In this document: positions 9,008-18,894 of the stretch, one piece after another
Layout of the letters: every line of letters starts with the position of its first letter
Numbering within the stretch: position 1 is the first letter of the stretch
Assembly (NCBI RefSeq): GCF_001435895.1
Contig: NZ_AZFZ01000027.1
Location: 1 to 37,761, forward strand
DNA: 37,761 bases
DNA from: Lentilactobacillus parafarraginis DSM 18390 = JCM 14109
GTDB lineage: Bacteria; Bacillota; Bacilli; Lactobacillales; Lactobacillaceae
Direction of reading: 5' to 3'
Program-made: the position numbers and the translations under genes
Notes under the pieces: generated by a model
Told to the model about the DNA's origin: nothing
What the model saw: only the letters and a program-made list of their open reading frames with translations
Databases searched by the model: none

Positions 9008-10096
9008 TTGATAACCGCTAAGGCGCCAGGAAAACTATATATTGCGGGGGAATACGCCGTTGTCGAAACCGGCTACCCGTCAATCATCGTTGCACTGGAT
9101 CAATTTGTGACGGTCGAAATTTCTCGGAGCAAATCATTTGGAAGCATTGTTTCAAAACAGTACCGTGAAGATTCCGTTTATTGGCGGCGTCAGGGGGATC
9201 AAATGATCCTTGATAATCGTGACAATACATTTAACTACATCATCTCTGCCATTCATTTGACTGAAGAATATGCCCAGATTCTTGGACGCTCAATGGACGT
9301 TTATGATCTGCGGGTTAATAGTGACTTAGACAGTCCAAACGGGAAAAAATACGGGCTGGGTTCGTCGGCAGCTGTGACCGTGGCAACTGTTAAAGCGCTA
9401 TGCGAGTTCTATCAAATTCCGTTAACTAAGAGTAAACTTTTCAAATTATCCGCAATCGCCCACTTAGACGTTCAAGGAAATGGGTCATTGGGCGACATTG
9501 CCGCCAGCGTTTACGGCGGCTGGATTGCTTATCAATCATTTGATCGCGGGTGGCTGATGGCAGCCCGAATGAATCAGCCCCTCTCTGACTTAGTTGACCA
9601 GCCGTGGCCGGATCTGAAAATTACGCAGTTAACCCCTCCGGCCAATCTCCAACTCATTATTGGCTGGACCGGATCGCCGGCTTCTACCTCACACTTGGTT
9701 GATAAGGTGGCAATTGCAAAAAGCCGCGAGAAAGAAACCTACGAGCGCTTCCTGGCCGACAGTAAAAAGTGTTTAAACACCTTGATTGATGGTTTTAAGC
9801 AGGGCAGCTTAGAAGCGATTCAGAATGGCATCCAGCGTAATCGGGAAATTCTCAACCACCTTGCTAATTTCAGTAAGGTTCAAATTGAGACCCCCACCCT
9901 TAAAAAAATGTGTGACATTGCCGTTCAACACGCGGCGGCCGCAAAATCTTCCGGTGCGGGGGGCGGCGACTGTGGGATCGTCGTCATCGATAAGGCTCGC
10001 GATATCTCTGAAATGATTGATCGTTGGCAAGAAAATGGCATTACCCGCCTTTCGCTTCGCGTTCACCCCGTTATCGATCTCGATAAGGAGATTTAA
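9008..10096 (+). CDS. mvaK2: Phosphomevalonate kinase
   Basis: GHMP kinase that converts 5-phosphomevalonate to 5-diphosphomevalonate. The N-terminus MITAKAPGKLYIAGEYAVVE is the family signature, the ATP loop is KKYGLGSSAAVTVA, and the C-terminal GHMP segment is KSSGAGGGDCGIVV. I choose the TTG at 9008 because AAAGGA lies upstream at normal distance and it gives this canonical N-terminus; a TTG at 8990 is in frame but precedes the ribosome-binding site. The protein has 362 residues. It lies third in the operon, three bases before fni. In the pathway it acts between mvk and mvaD although mvaD precedes it on the chromosome. Confidence 0.95.
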   Translation: MITAKAPGKLYIAGEYAVVETGYPSIIVALDQFVTVEISRSKSFGSIVSKQYREDSVYWRRQGDQMILDNRDNTFNYIISAIHLTEEYAQILGRSMDVYDLRVNSDLDSPNGKKYGLGSSAAVTVATVKALCEFYQIPLTKSKLFKLSAIAHLDVQGNGSLGDIAASVYGGWIAYQSFDRGWLMAARMNQPLSDLVDQPWPDLKITQLTPPANLQLIIGWTGSPASTSHLVDKVAIAKSREKETYERFLADSKKCLNTLIDGFKQGSLEAIQNGIQRNREILNHLANFSKVQIETPTLKKMCDIAVQHAAAAKSSGAGGGDCGIVVIDKARDISEMIDRWQENGITRLSLRVHPVIDLDKEI

Positions 10097-10099
10097 CGA

Positions 10100-11134
10100 A
10101 TGATTTCAAAACATTCCCATCGAAAAGATGAACATGTCTCACTAGCTGAAAAATTTTATTCCCCCCACCATACTTTTGAAGATATTAAATTTGTTCACCA
10201 AAGTCTGCCAAAGTATTCATTGGCTGACATTGATTTATCGGCCACTATCGGACCGCTTAAGTTAGCGGTTCCCTTTTACATTGAAGCGATTTCTGGCGGG
10301 AGTCCCCGAACAAAAGATATCAACGCTCAATTGGCGACAATTGCCCAGGCAACGGGTTTGGCCATGGCTGTGGGGTCTCAAAGCGTCGCGCTTAGTGACC
10401 CAGACTTGGCGGATACGTTTAAAATCGTCCGCAAAAATAATCCCGCTGGCTTGATATTTGCCAACATTGGTGGCAATCATTCTGTCGAAGATGCCAAACA
10501 GGCCGTTGAAATGATTGATGCCGACGCTTTGGAGATTCACGTTAACGTTGCCCAGGAACTAATCATGCCCGAGGGTGATCGTCAATTTCAATTTCAGAAA
10601 AATATTCAGGAAATCGTCAATGCCCTGACCGTCCCAGTAATCGTTAAGGAAGTCGGCTTTGGGATGAGCCGGGAAACCATTGCTGAATTACTAAAGTTAG
10701 GGGTCCGCTACGTGAACGTGAGCGGCCACGGTGGGACGAACTTTGCGACAATCGAAAATTTTCGCCGCCCGGATAAGTCAATGACCTACCTGGCTGATTG
10801 GGGGTTGTCAACGCCAGAATCCTTGCTGGAGAGCCGGTCCTATCAAAATCAATTAACCGTTCTTGCATCCGGTGGCGTTCAAACACCACTGGATATTGCA
10901 AAATGTCTGGCACTTGGCAGCTCAGCCGTTGGGATCGCCGGGCAATTTCTCCACATGGTCATTCATGAGGATACGCCTGCAATAATTGACAAGATTAATG
11001 GCTGGAAACAAGGACTCAAGGCCATCATGATGATGACTAACAGCAAAACCGTTTCTGCATTGCAAGATGCGGCCCTCGTCCTTAGTCCAGAGCTCATCTC
11101 ATATCAACACCAACGCAACTTGGAAACGAATTAA
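10100..11134 (+). CDS. fni: Type 2 isopentenyl-diphosphate delta-isomerase
   Basis: FMN- and NADPH-dependent enzyme that interconverts isopentenyl and dimethylallyl diphosphate, the start units for undecaprenyl phosphate and other isoprenoids. Evidence is the N-terminal RKDEHVSLAEKF, the FMN-barrel segments PFYIEAISGGS and AVGSQSVAL, and the phosphate-binding SGHGGTNFATIEN around residue 210, followed by ASGGVQTPLDIAKCLALG. The length of 344 residues is normal for type 2 and unlike type 1. The ATG at 10100 has GGAGA nine bases upstream. It is the last gene of the operon and is followed by a strong hairpin at 11168-11214. Confidence 0.95.
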   Translation: MISKHSHRKDEHVSLAEKFYSPHHTFEDIKFVHQSLPKYSLADIDLSATIGPLKLAVPFYIEAISGGSPRTKDINAQLATIAQATGLAMAVGSQSVALSDPDLADTFKIVRKNNPAGLIFANIGGNHSVEDAKQAVEMIDADALEIHVNVAQELIMPEGDRQFQFQKNIQEIVNALTVPVIVKEVGFGMSRETIAELLKLGVRYVNVSGHGGTNFATIENFRRPDKSMTYLADWGLSTPESLLESRSYQNQLTVLASGGVQTPLDIAKCLALGSSAVGIAGQFLHMVIHEDTPAIIDKINGWKQGLKAIMMMTNSKTVSALQDAALVLSPELISYQHQRNLETN

Positions 11135-11167
11135 ATACTTAAATCCACGCCCAAAAAATTCAAAAAA

Positions 11168-11214
11168 GGGTTCCTTCAGGTTAACTGCACTGTTAACCTG
11201 AAGGAACCCTTTTT
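11168..11214 (+). terminator. Bidirectional Rho-independent terminator with an 18-bp perfect stem
   Basis: The arm at 11168-11185 (GGGTTCCTTCAGGTTAAC) is a perfect complement of 11192-11209, with a 6-base loop and T's from 11210. On the other strand the stem is followed by a run of six T's and a T-rich tract. It separates the mevalonate operon from the convergent methyltransferase gene and should serve both. Confidence 0.9.
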
Positions 11215-11300
11215 ACTGAGTTAAAACTCAAAAATTACAGCTGTTTGACCAATTAAACAATCATCAGGTTTTATCCTGATACTTATCCTGCCACATCCCT

Positions 11301-12677
11301 TTACGCTTGAAACCGCAATCCTTTCGGAAAGAAATTCTTCGCAATTCCGTTGACAACCTTGGAAAATCCAACTGACTGACCATCACAAACAAGCAGATAC
11401 CAGCCCTTTTCAAGCGACGGTGCCACGGGGAACGTATCACCATGGACGTATTTGCGCCAATCATCGAAATTGATCGTAATTTTGCGAGTTGCCTGATCTG
11501 GACGCATGGCCAGTGCTAAAGCGTAACTTGGTTCAAATCGATTTTTTTTGAAGACCCCTAGTTGAAGGCCTTCACGAACAATTTTAATATTCGAAAGATC
11601 GGGAGTCTCTTCCGGAACGGATGACAGAATGTCCCGAAACACCCGGAGGTTGCCAAACGATTGGTCAGTAAAATGTTGCGTGGCAAATGTCTGCCATAAC
11701 GCCCGTTGTTCACGATTAAGAGAAGTTGAATTTGATCGCTTCGTGCGCTTTTTAGCCGTTGGCACCGTTGGTCGATCAATCGAAGTCGCAACGGTGGGCT
11801 TCTTTAATTTTGCAATAAAGTGACCTTCACCGTCAAAATGATGGGGAAAAATCCGGACACATTTTTCTAAATCCGAATTACCATCAGCCCATTGAGGCAT
11901 TCCATCGTCCATTCCCGGGAATTTCTTAATGGGCAAAATTTCAAAACCAAACTGGGTAACCAGCCAAGCGATAATCTGTTCGTCCTCTTCCGGGGCAAAC
12001 GTACAGGTTGAATAGATTAACTCGCCGCCCGGTTTCAAATTCTTAACCGCTTCGGTCAAAATTTCTCGCTGCCGGCGAGCACATTCAACCGGATAATCCA
12101 ACGACCAGTATTTCACGGCGTCGGGATCCTTTCGAAACATCCCCTCACCCGAACAGGGAGCGTCAACCAAAATGCGGTCAAAAAATTCGGGCAGTTGCTG
12201 GGCCATGATCGCTGGTGTTGAGTTAGTGACCACCGTGTTAGAAAGTCCGAATCGCTCGACATTCTCAAGGAGGACTTTAGCCCGCTTGGCATCAATTTCA
12301 TTTGCGATCAGTAGTCCCTGATTATCCATATAGCTGCCGATATGCGTGGTTTTGCCCCCTGGCGCCGCGCACAGATCAAGAACCCGTTCACCCGGTTTCG
12401 GGTGGGCCACCTCGCCAACAAACATGGCACTGGGTTCCTGGCTATAGACGGCGCCGCTTTGATGATCAACCGTTTTGCCATTCACTTCGCCGTAATAGCC
12501 AAAGCGACAATGTGGCGTCGGTTGGGTTAAATCAACTTCGGTTGGACGATTCTGTTTGAGCGGATTAACGCGGAACCCGTGGTTAACCGGTCGTTCAAAG
12601 CTGGTGAGAAATTTTGACCCATCAGCATCGCCAAGCAACTGAGTATACTTTGTTTTAAACGTTTCTGGTAGCTGCAT
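11301..12677 (-). CDS. rsmF: RsmF/RsmB/NOP2-family rRNA cytosine-C5 methyltransferase
   Basis: SAM-dependent RNA m5C methyltransferase, probably acting on 16S rRNA. The SAM site is VLDLCAAPGGKT (99-110). Motif IV DAPCSGEGMF has Cys175 and motif VI YSTCTFAPEEDE has Cys225, the two-cysteine arrangement of the NOL1/NOP2/Sun family. The 458-residue length, with a C-terminal domain beyond residue 320, fits the RsmF type that carries PUA-like and RsmF C-terminal parts, rather than Sun/RsmB with its N-terminal NusB domain. The ATG at 12677 has AAAGGA six bases upstream. The exact target nucleotides cannot be read from the sequence. It appears monocistronic, divergent from the HAD gene. Confidence 0.85.
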   Translation of the reverse strand: MQLPETFKTKYTQLLGDADGSKFLTSFERPVNHGFRVNPLKQNRPTEVDLTQPTPHCRFGYYGEVNGKTVDHQSGAVYSQEPSAMFVGEVAHPKPGERVLDLCAAPGGKTTHIGSYMDNQGLLIANEIDAKRAKVLLENVERFGLSNTVVTNSTPAIMAQQLPEFFDRILVDAPCSGEGMFRKDPDAVKYWSLDYPVECARRQREILTEAVKNLKPGGELIYSTCTFAPEEDEQIIAWLVTQFGFEILPIKKFPGMDDGMPQWADGNSDLEKCVRIFPHHFDGEGHFIAKLKKPTVATSIDRPTVPTAKKRTKRSNSTSLNREQRALWQTFATQHFTDQSFGNLRVFRDILSSVPEETPDLSNIKIVREGLQLGVFKKNRFEPSYALALAMRPDQATRKITINFDDWRKYVHGDTFPVAPSLEKGWYLLVCDGQSVGFSKVVNGIAKNFFPKGLRFQA

Positions 12678-12743
12678 AGAAAATCCTTTCTAAATTGAAT
12701 TGATCATTAATCTCATTTTTAAGCTGAATAAAGCCCGCTTAGA

Positions 12744-12772
12744 TTGACGAACGGACAGTTTTTCGATAATAT
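12744..12772 (+). promoter_or_regulatory. Sigma-A promoter of the HAD phosphatase gene
   Basis: TTGACG (12744-12749) and TAATAT (12767-12772) are 17 bases apart, close to the consensus TTGACA and TATAAT. Transcription would begin around 12779, giving a very short leader of about 18-27 bases before the start codon. Confidence 0.75.
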
Positions 12773-12796
12773 GAGTGAATATATGCTGGAAAAGGA

Positions 12797-13624
12797 GTGA
12801 GCGACATTTCAAGAAAACTAATCGCCTTAGATCTGGACGGAACAACCCTCAATGATCATGCACAGATCAGCCCCCGAACGCGGGCGGCAATTTCTGCGGC
12901 TGTCAAGGAAGGCTGTATCGTCAGTATCGTCACTGGGCGGCCTAATCGCCTTTCCGAAGACTTGTATGACGACCTAAATTTAAAAACGCCCATGATTAAC
13001 TTTAATGGTAACTTAGGCATTTTACCACATAACCAATGGGAGCGCGAATACCAGTACACCATTGATAAAACCATCGTCATGGAACTATTGGCCAATTCAA
13101 AGAAGCTTGGGCTTAACCTGATTGCCGTTGAGGGGCGGGACCTCTACCTGGCAAACCGGGGAATTACCAGCGGCTTTGGCTTCTTCCCGAGTACCTTGCA
13201 GTCCAACCAGGTTTTGAGTCATCAGAGCTTAGTCGACAACCCAATCAGTATTACCGTTCAGGTAGACCAGCCCGGACAGAAAGCAGCCTTAATGGACTAC
13301 GTTTTGCATCAATTTGGCGATCAGGTCGAAGTCGCTCCTTGGGGCGGTCCGCATCCGATCGTTGAAATCGCAACAAAGGGGATCCATAAATCAACCGGGC
13401 TTAAATTTCTTGCCGATTACTATGGCATCCTTCAACAGGACATTATTGCCTTCGGTGATGAAGCCAACGATACCTCGATGATCAAATATGCGGGTACCGG
13501 CGTCGCAATGAAGAATGCGATTATCCCAATCAAACAGACTGCCGACGACATCACGGAATTCACCAATGACCAGGATGGCGTTGCCCGTTACTTAGAAGAC
13601 AAACTTAATTTAGCAGTTGGTTAA
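12797..13624 (+). CDS. Cof-type HAD-IIB family phosphatase
   Basis: Haloacid-dehalogenase phosphatase, probably active on sugar phosphates or nucleotides such as pyridoxal phosphate or FMN; the substrate is unknown. Motif I is LDLDGTT with the nucleophile Asp12 and Asp14. Motif II is the SIVTGR segment. Motif IV is GDEANDTSMIKYAG near the C-terminus. The 275-residue length, with the cap domain between motifs II and III, fits subclass IIB. The start is unclear. The GTG at 12797 overlaps the good ribosome-binding site AAAGGAG, whereas an ATT at 12806 is spaced correctly eight bases after GGAG and would give M-SRKLIALDLDGTT. It is monocistronic between its own promoter and a terminator. Confidence 0.88.
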   Translation: MSDISRKLIALDLDGTTLNDHAQISPRTRAAISAAVKEGCIVSIVTGRPNRLSEDLYDDLNLKTPMINFNGNLGILPHNQWEREYQYTIDKTIVMELLANSKKLGLNLIAVEGRDLYLANRGITSGFGFFPSTLQSNQVLSHQSLVDNPISITVQVDQPGQKAALMDYVLHQFGDQVEVAPWGGPHPIVEIATKGIHKSTGLKFLADYYGILQQDIIAFGDEANDTSMIKYAGTGVAMKNAIIPIKQTADDITEFTNDQDGVARYLEDKLNLAVG

Positions 13625-13638
13625 TCACCAATATCGAG

Positions 13639-13700
13639 AACAAAACAATCGGCCCGGAAGCCAACCGGTAAAAGTTGGTTTTGGGGCCGATTGTTTTGTT
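13639..13700. terminator. Bidirectional terminator between the HAD gene and glpK
   Basis: A 17-bp outer stem pairs AACAAAACAATCGGCCC (13639-13655) with its complement at 13684-13700. A short inner stem CCAAC/GTTGG lies in the loop. The outer ends are A/T-rich on both strands, so the hairpin can end both convergent transcripts. Confidence 0.8.
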
Positions 13701-13711
13701 AAAATTTGGTA

Positions 13712-15276
<1,565 letters not shown>

Positions 15277-15433
15277 CAATAGAATAATTAAACAGACCAC
15301 TGAAAATGAGAACCCGTTAGAGAAAGTCAGTGACCCAGAGGCGCCATGGCTTTGTTTAGTGATCCCTTAAATTCTAATTAAGCTTACTTTACCAATCATT
15401 GGCGTCGGCCTTTATCGGCAAACACCGAGCAAG

Positions 15434-15463
15434 AAAAAAGCCGGTTCCTATCTTGGAACCGGC
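15434..15463 (-). terminator. Terminator of the tautomerase gene
   Basis: GCCGGTTCC (15440-15448) pairs with GGAACCGGC (15455-15463) across a 6-base loop. On the minus strand the stem is followed by six T's (15434-15439), 20 bases after the tautomerase stop codon. Confidence 0.85.
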
Positions 15464-15481
15464 CCTGATTGAGGCACTCAA

Positions 15482-15670
15482 TTACTTTTCGTCACTTTTT
15501 AAAACGCCGCCAACACTGTAGCGATTCTTTTGCATTTCATCCAAAATGACGTGAACGTGTTCGGCTGGGGCACCAGTATCCTTAACGACGGCTGCCGTAA
15601 CATCGGCAACTAACGCCTTTAATTGATCTTGTGAACGGCCGGCAATTAACTGAATATTAACAATTGGCAT
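15482..15670 (-). CDS. 4-oxalocrotonate tautomerase family protein
   Basis: Small tautomerase of 62 residues, the usual size of one 4-OT subunit. The mature N-terminus begins with Pro2 (MPIVNIQLIAGRS), the catalytic base of the family, followed by a helix and the VHVILDEMQKNRYSVGG segment. The ATG at 15670 is set by GGAGG eight bases before it and by the need for Pro2; the longer frame to 15724 has no support. It probably forms oligomers, and the in vivo substrate is unknown: lactobacilli do not run the catechol meta-cleavage pathway for which the family is named. It has its own promoter and terminator. Confidence 0.92.
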   Translation of the reverse strand: MPIVNIQLIAGRSQDQLKALVADVTAAVVKDTGAPAEHVHVILDEMQKNRYSVGGVLKSDEK

Positions 15671-15700
15671 GTGAATTCCTCCATTTTTTTGATTGGCAAA

Positions 15701-15729
15701 ATTATACCGTAAAACCCCGACCACCGCAA
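15701..15729 (-). promoter_or_regulatory. Sigma-A promoter of the tautomerase gene
   Basis: On the minus strand TTGCGG (15724-15729) is followed 17 bases later by a perfect TATAAT (15701-15706), about 30 bases before the ATG at 15670. Confidence 0.65.
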
Positions 15730-15777
15730 TTCAATTTAAGCCAAGCGGGTATTCAGGATCATATTTAATCTAATTGA

Positions 15778-15786
15778 TGATACAAT
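15778..15786 (+). promoter_or_regulatory. Extended -10 promoter of the first C69 dipeptidase gene
   Basis: TGATACAAT (TGn plus TACAAT) lies 35 bases before the ATG at 15822. No good -35 is seen. Confidence 0.5.
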
Positions 15787-15821
15787 AGCAAAAGTGAAAT
15801 TTAAATGATTGGAGATATTTC

Positions 15822-17255
15822 ATGATTCCTAAAAAGAACTTTTCAGCTTGTACAAGTATGATTGTCGGCAAAGACGCCTCAATCGACGGGTCGATCATGA
15901 TTGCCCGCAACGAAGACAGTAAAGCTTCCTGGCCCAAAAACTACGTCATGCATGGCCATCAAGATTTTTCAACTTCCCAAATTTTTAAATCACCAGACAA
16001 CGATTTCCAACTCCCCCTTCCTCAAACCAAAGCAAAGTATTCCGCGACCCCGGAATGGACCGATAAATTTGGCTTGTTTGAAGAAAACGGATTTAATGAA
16101 TATGGCGTTGCCATGAGTGCCACTGAGAGCACCTATACCAACGATCTTGTTTTGGGAGCCGACCCGCTCATTAAAAATGGGATTGGTGAGGAAGCAATGA
16201 TTACCGTTGTCCTTCCCTACGTTAAGACTGCTAGGGAAGCAATCTCGCGGCTAGGCGCCATTATTGAACGATACGGCACCAGTGAGTCCAACGGAATTTT
16301 ATTTGCTGATCAAAACGAGGCGTGGTATATGGAAACCGCCGGCGGTCATCAATGGGTTGCCCAACGAATTCCCGATGACGGGTACGCTGTGATCGCCAAT
16401 CAAATGGCCATTCAAACCATTGATTTTGATGACCCCGATCAATTTATGTGGGCTAATGGCATCCGAGAGTTTGTTCAGACCAACCACCTTAACCCGGATA
16501 AATCTGGCAGCACCTTCAATTTCCGCCGGATTTTTGGGACTGCTGATCTTTCGGATACCTACTACAACACTCCCCGGGTCTGGTATGGCCTCAAGCTGTT
16601 TTCGCCTGAACAGTCATTTAGCCCAACCAGCCAAGAGATGCCCTTTATTAACCGGGCAAACCGAAAGCTCAGTGTCTTGGATGTTCAAGACTTTTTAAGC
16701 AGCCATTACCAAGGAACCCCGTATGATCCAATTGGTGAGGGCTCAGAAGCCGACAAACATCACTTTCGACCAATTAGTCTTGCTAAGACTCAAGAGGCCC
16801 ACATCCTGCAAATACGGCCTTCTATGCCAGTCGATCTTGCCGGTATTCAGTGGTTAGCAATGGGCGTTGCCGCTCAAAGTTCGTTTGTGCCATTCTTTGC
16901 CGGGGCTACAGACACCCCAGCGGCCTATCAAAACGCCCACGGCACGTACACGCCGGGCGAAGCTTATTGGACCTACAAACTTGCCGGCGTGCTGGTTGAT
17001 CCCCACTACATTGAACTCGGCGCCAAGTTAAAAGCCGTGCAAACCGATCTGCGAACGACTTTTCAACAGGCGGTTTCGCATGCCGATCAGGTTGGCCGTC
17101 AGTTAAACGGGCCAGAATTAGCGAATTATCTTACCATGGTCAACTTTAACAACGCAAAAACCGGGTTAGATGCCTACCAAAAGCTGATTAGTGAGTTGGT
17201 CACCGCGTCAACCGACTTTTCGCCATTGAATTTCAAACAGGACGTTAATTTATAG
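15822..17255 (+). CDS. pepD: C69-family dipeptidase (PepD type)
   Basis: Ntn-hydrolase dipeptidase of MEROPS family C69, which splits a broad range of dipeptides; in lactobacilli these are cytoplasmic and serve amino-acid supply. The family nucleophile is Cys10 in SACTSMIVGKDAS, followed by DGSIMIARNEDS, with SNGILFADQNEAWYMETAGGHQW near residue 170. The length of 477 residues is normal. There is no signal peptide. GGAG precedes the ATG at 15822 at good distance. A paralogue faces it from the other strand at 17328-18749, sharing a terminator. The family catalytic cysteine is usually near the N-terminus and exposed by processing; whether residues 1-9 are cleaved here is inferred. Confidence 0.92.
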   Translation: MIPKKNFSACTSMIVGKDASIDGSIMIARNEDSKASWPKNYVMHGHQDFSTSQIFKSPDNDFQLPLPQTKAKYSATPEWTDKFGLFEENGFNEYGVAMSATESTYTNDLVLGADPLIKNGIGEEAMITVVLPYVKTAREAISRLGAIIERYGTSESNGILFADQNEAWYMETAGGHQWVAQRIPDDGYAVIANQMAIQTIDFDDPDQFMWANGIREFVQTNHLNPDKSGSTFNFRRIFGTADLSDTYYNTPRVWYGLKLFSPEQSFSPTSQEMPFINRANRKLSVLDVQDFLSSHYQGTPYDPIGEGSEADKHHFRPISLAKTQEAHILQIRPSMPVDLAGIQWLAMGVAAQSSFVPFFAGATDTPAAYQNAHGTYTPGEAYWTYKLAGVLVDPHYIELGAKLKAVQTDLRTTFQQAVSHADQVGRQLNGPELANYLTMVNFNNAKTGLDAYQKLISELVTASTDFSPLNFKQDVNL

Positions 17256-17260
17256 CCACT

Positions 17261-17312
17261 AAAAAGTATCTCCTTAACATTCAGAATTACGAATGCCAAG
17301 AAGATACTTTTT
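17261..17312. terminator. Bidirectional terminator between the two dipeptidase genes
   Basis: AAAAAGTATCT (17261-17271) pairs with AGATACTTTTT (17302-17312), and the loop can fold further through CTT/AAG and CATTC/GAATG. A/T-runs flank the stem on both strands, suiting the convergent genes. Confidence 0.75.
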
Positions 17313-17327
17313 ATTTTGCTCTAAATT

Positions 17328-18749
17328 TTAATAATGACCTCGGGTAAATGAGCCCCGAGCACCATTGCTGGCCTTCGTTAAAATTGTGGTCAGCAGTTGG
17401 CGAGTCGCACCGATGATATGATCAGAAGTCTCATCATTAGCTGCTTGAAGTTTGGCCGTCAGCTGCTGGCCCGTCAATCCGTTAGCCGCGGCGTCGGTTT
17501 CAATAATTCGCTGATGCGCATACCCCATCATTCGTTGCTGATAGGCTTCAACATCATCCATGACGGTGTGGAAATGGTCCGCGGAAATTAAGGAAATTAA
17601 CCGATTGACCCAGTACGCGTTCTGACTGTCCACCAGTTTGGTGGTATTGCGATATGAATCTGGGGCGACATCAACATTGGCATAGAACGGCGTCAGCGTG
17701 TTGGCCACGTTTGAAGCAAATGCCAACCATTGAATGGCCGAATATTCAGACGGCACGTTCGGCCGTAACTGAATGATGGAAAGCTCCTGATTACGATTAA
17801 AACCAATTGGTCGAAATGGCATCTTTTCGGAATCAGTTCCCGGCGTGAACGGATCATAAGGGGTGTCTTGATAGTGGGAACTCAACACATATTTCAAGTC
17901 TTCAATGGTAATTTTTCGATTCGCGTGGGCGATAAATGGCAGATCATTACTCATTGGTGACTTGTCTTCAACCGAATCCGGGTTAAAGTACCGCTGGCCG
18001 AACCAGGCCCGGGGGGTATTATAATGCCGGTCCAACTGGGTATTCGAGCCAAAAATGTTCCGAAAATTAAACCCATTTCCCAGATTCAGGTGATGGGCAC
18101 TTACAAATGCCTTTAAGTCCTTCGAATACATAAAGTGGGCCGGATCATTAAAATCAACTTCCTGAATGCCCGTTTGATTTGGGGCAATCACGTAAGCATC
18201 ATCGGGAATCCGTTCAGCAACCCAGTGGTGGCCGCCCGCCGTTTCCATGTACCAAATTTCGTTAACGTCCGAAAAAATAATGCCGTTTGATTCGTAGGTG
18301 CCATATTTCTCAAGTAACTCACCGACGCGTTTCACACCAGATCTGGCAGAGTCAATATACGGCAACGTAATTGTCAGCAAGTCCTCTTCACCAAAACCAT
18401 TCTTAACCAGTGGATCGGCTCCTAAAATTCGGGGATTGGTTGTAATCGTTTCGGTGGCACTCATCGCAACATTTTGGGCATTTACGCCGGCTTCACCCCA
18501 GATTCCCTGATCATCAGTTGCATCTGGAACCGCCGTGTATCGTTGCGGGTTGTCAGGAAGTTGGTCGTTGAAGCCGCTCAACTTTGCGTGATAGGTTTGG
18601 GGTTGATCTTCTGGCTGAACAACCACAAATTTCTTGGGATTAACAGCGGTTCCGGCATCTTCATTTCGAGCAATGATCGTGGAACCATCATAGCTGGCAT
18701 TTTTACCAACTAAGATGGTCGTGCAGTAACTATGATTCGTTTGGACCAT
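17328..18749 (-). CDS. pepD: C69-family dipeptidase (PepD type), second copy
   Basis: Second Ntn-hydrolase dipeptidase of family C69, 473 residues. The nucleophile is Cys9 (NHSYCTTILVGKNAS), followed by DGSTIIARNEDAG, then YESNGIIFSDVNEIWYMETA. The ATG at 18749 is chosen because AAGGAGG lies eight bases upstream and the cysteine then falls at the family position; the frame stays open to 18830 but those residues are unlike the family. It is clearly related to the convergent neighbour at 15822-17255, with long shared segments such as LSSHYQ.TPYDP and WYMETAGGH, but is well diverged. They are therefore old paralogues rather than a recent duplication and may differ in dipeptide preference. Confidence 0.92.
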   Translation of the reverse strand: MVQTNHSYCTTILVGKNASYDGSTIIARNEDAGTAVNPKKFVVVQPEDQPQTYHAKLSGFNDQLPDNPQRYTAVPDATDDQGIWGEAGVNAQNVAMSATETITTNPRILGADPLVKNGFGEEDLLTITLPYIDSARSGVKRVGELLEKYGTYESNGIIFSDVNEIWYMETAGGHHWVAERIPDDAYVIAPNQTGIQEVDFNDPAHFMYSKDLKAFVSAHHLNLGNGFNFRNIFGSNTQLDRHYNTPRAWFGQRYFNPDSVEDKSPMSNDLPFIAHANRKITIEDLKYVLSSHYQDTPYDPFTPGTDSEKMPFRPIGFNRNQELSIIQLRPNVPSEYSAIQWLAFASNVANTLTPFYANVDVAPDSYRNTTKLVDSQNAYWVNRLISLISADHFHTVMDDVEAYQQRMMGYAHQRIIETDAAANGLTGQQLTAKLQAANDETSDHIIGATRQLLTTILTKASNGARGSFTRGHY

Positions 18750-18841
18750 GATACGAGCCTCCTTAAATTTACAACTCAATTTTACATCAAAAGCATCTGT
18801 GACACGAACGGCATTTGCCATCCTCGTCACTAAACCAATTA

Positions 18842-18874
18842 AAAAGCCGGCTCATCAAAATTGATAAGTCCGGC
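18842..18874 (-). terminator. topA terminator
   Basis: GCCGG (18846-18850) pairs with CCGGC (18870-18874), and the interior pairs CTCATCAA with TTGATAAG except for one mismatch and one bulge. The minus strand then reads TTTTT, 21 bases after the topA stop codon. Confidence 0.8.
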
Positions 18875-18894
18875 GTGATGAAACAAAATTAACC

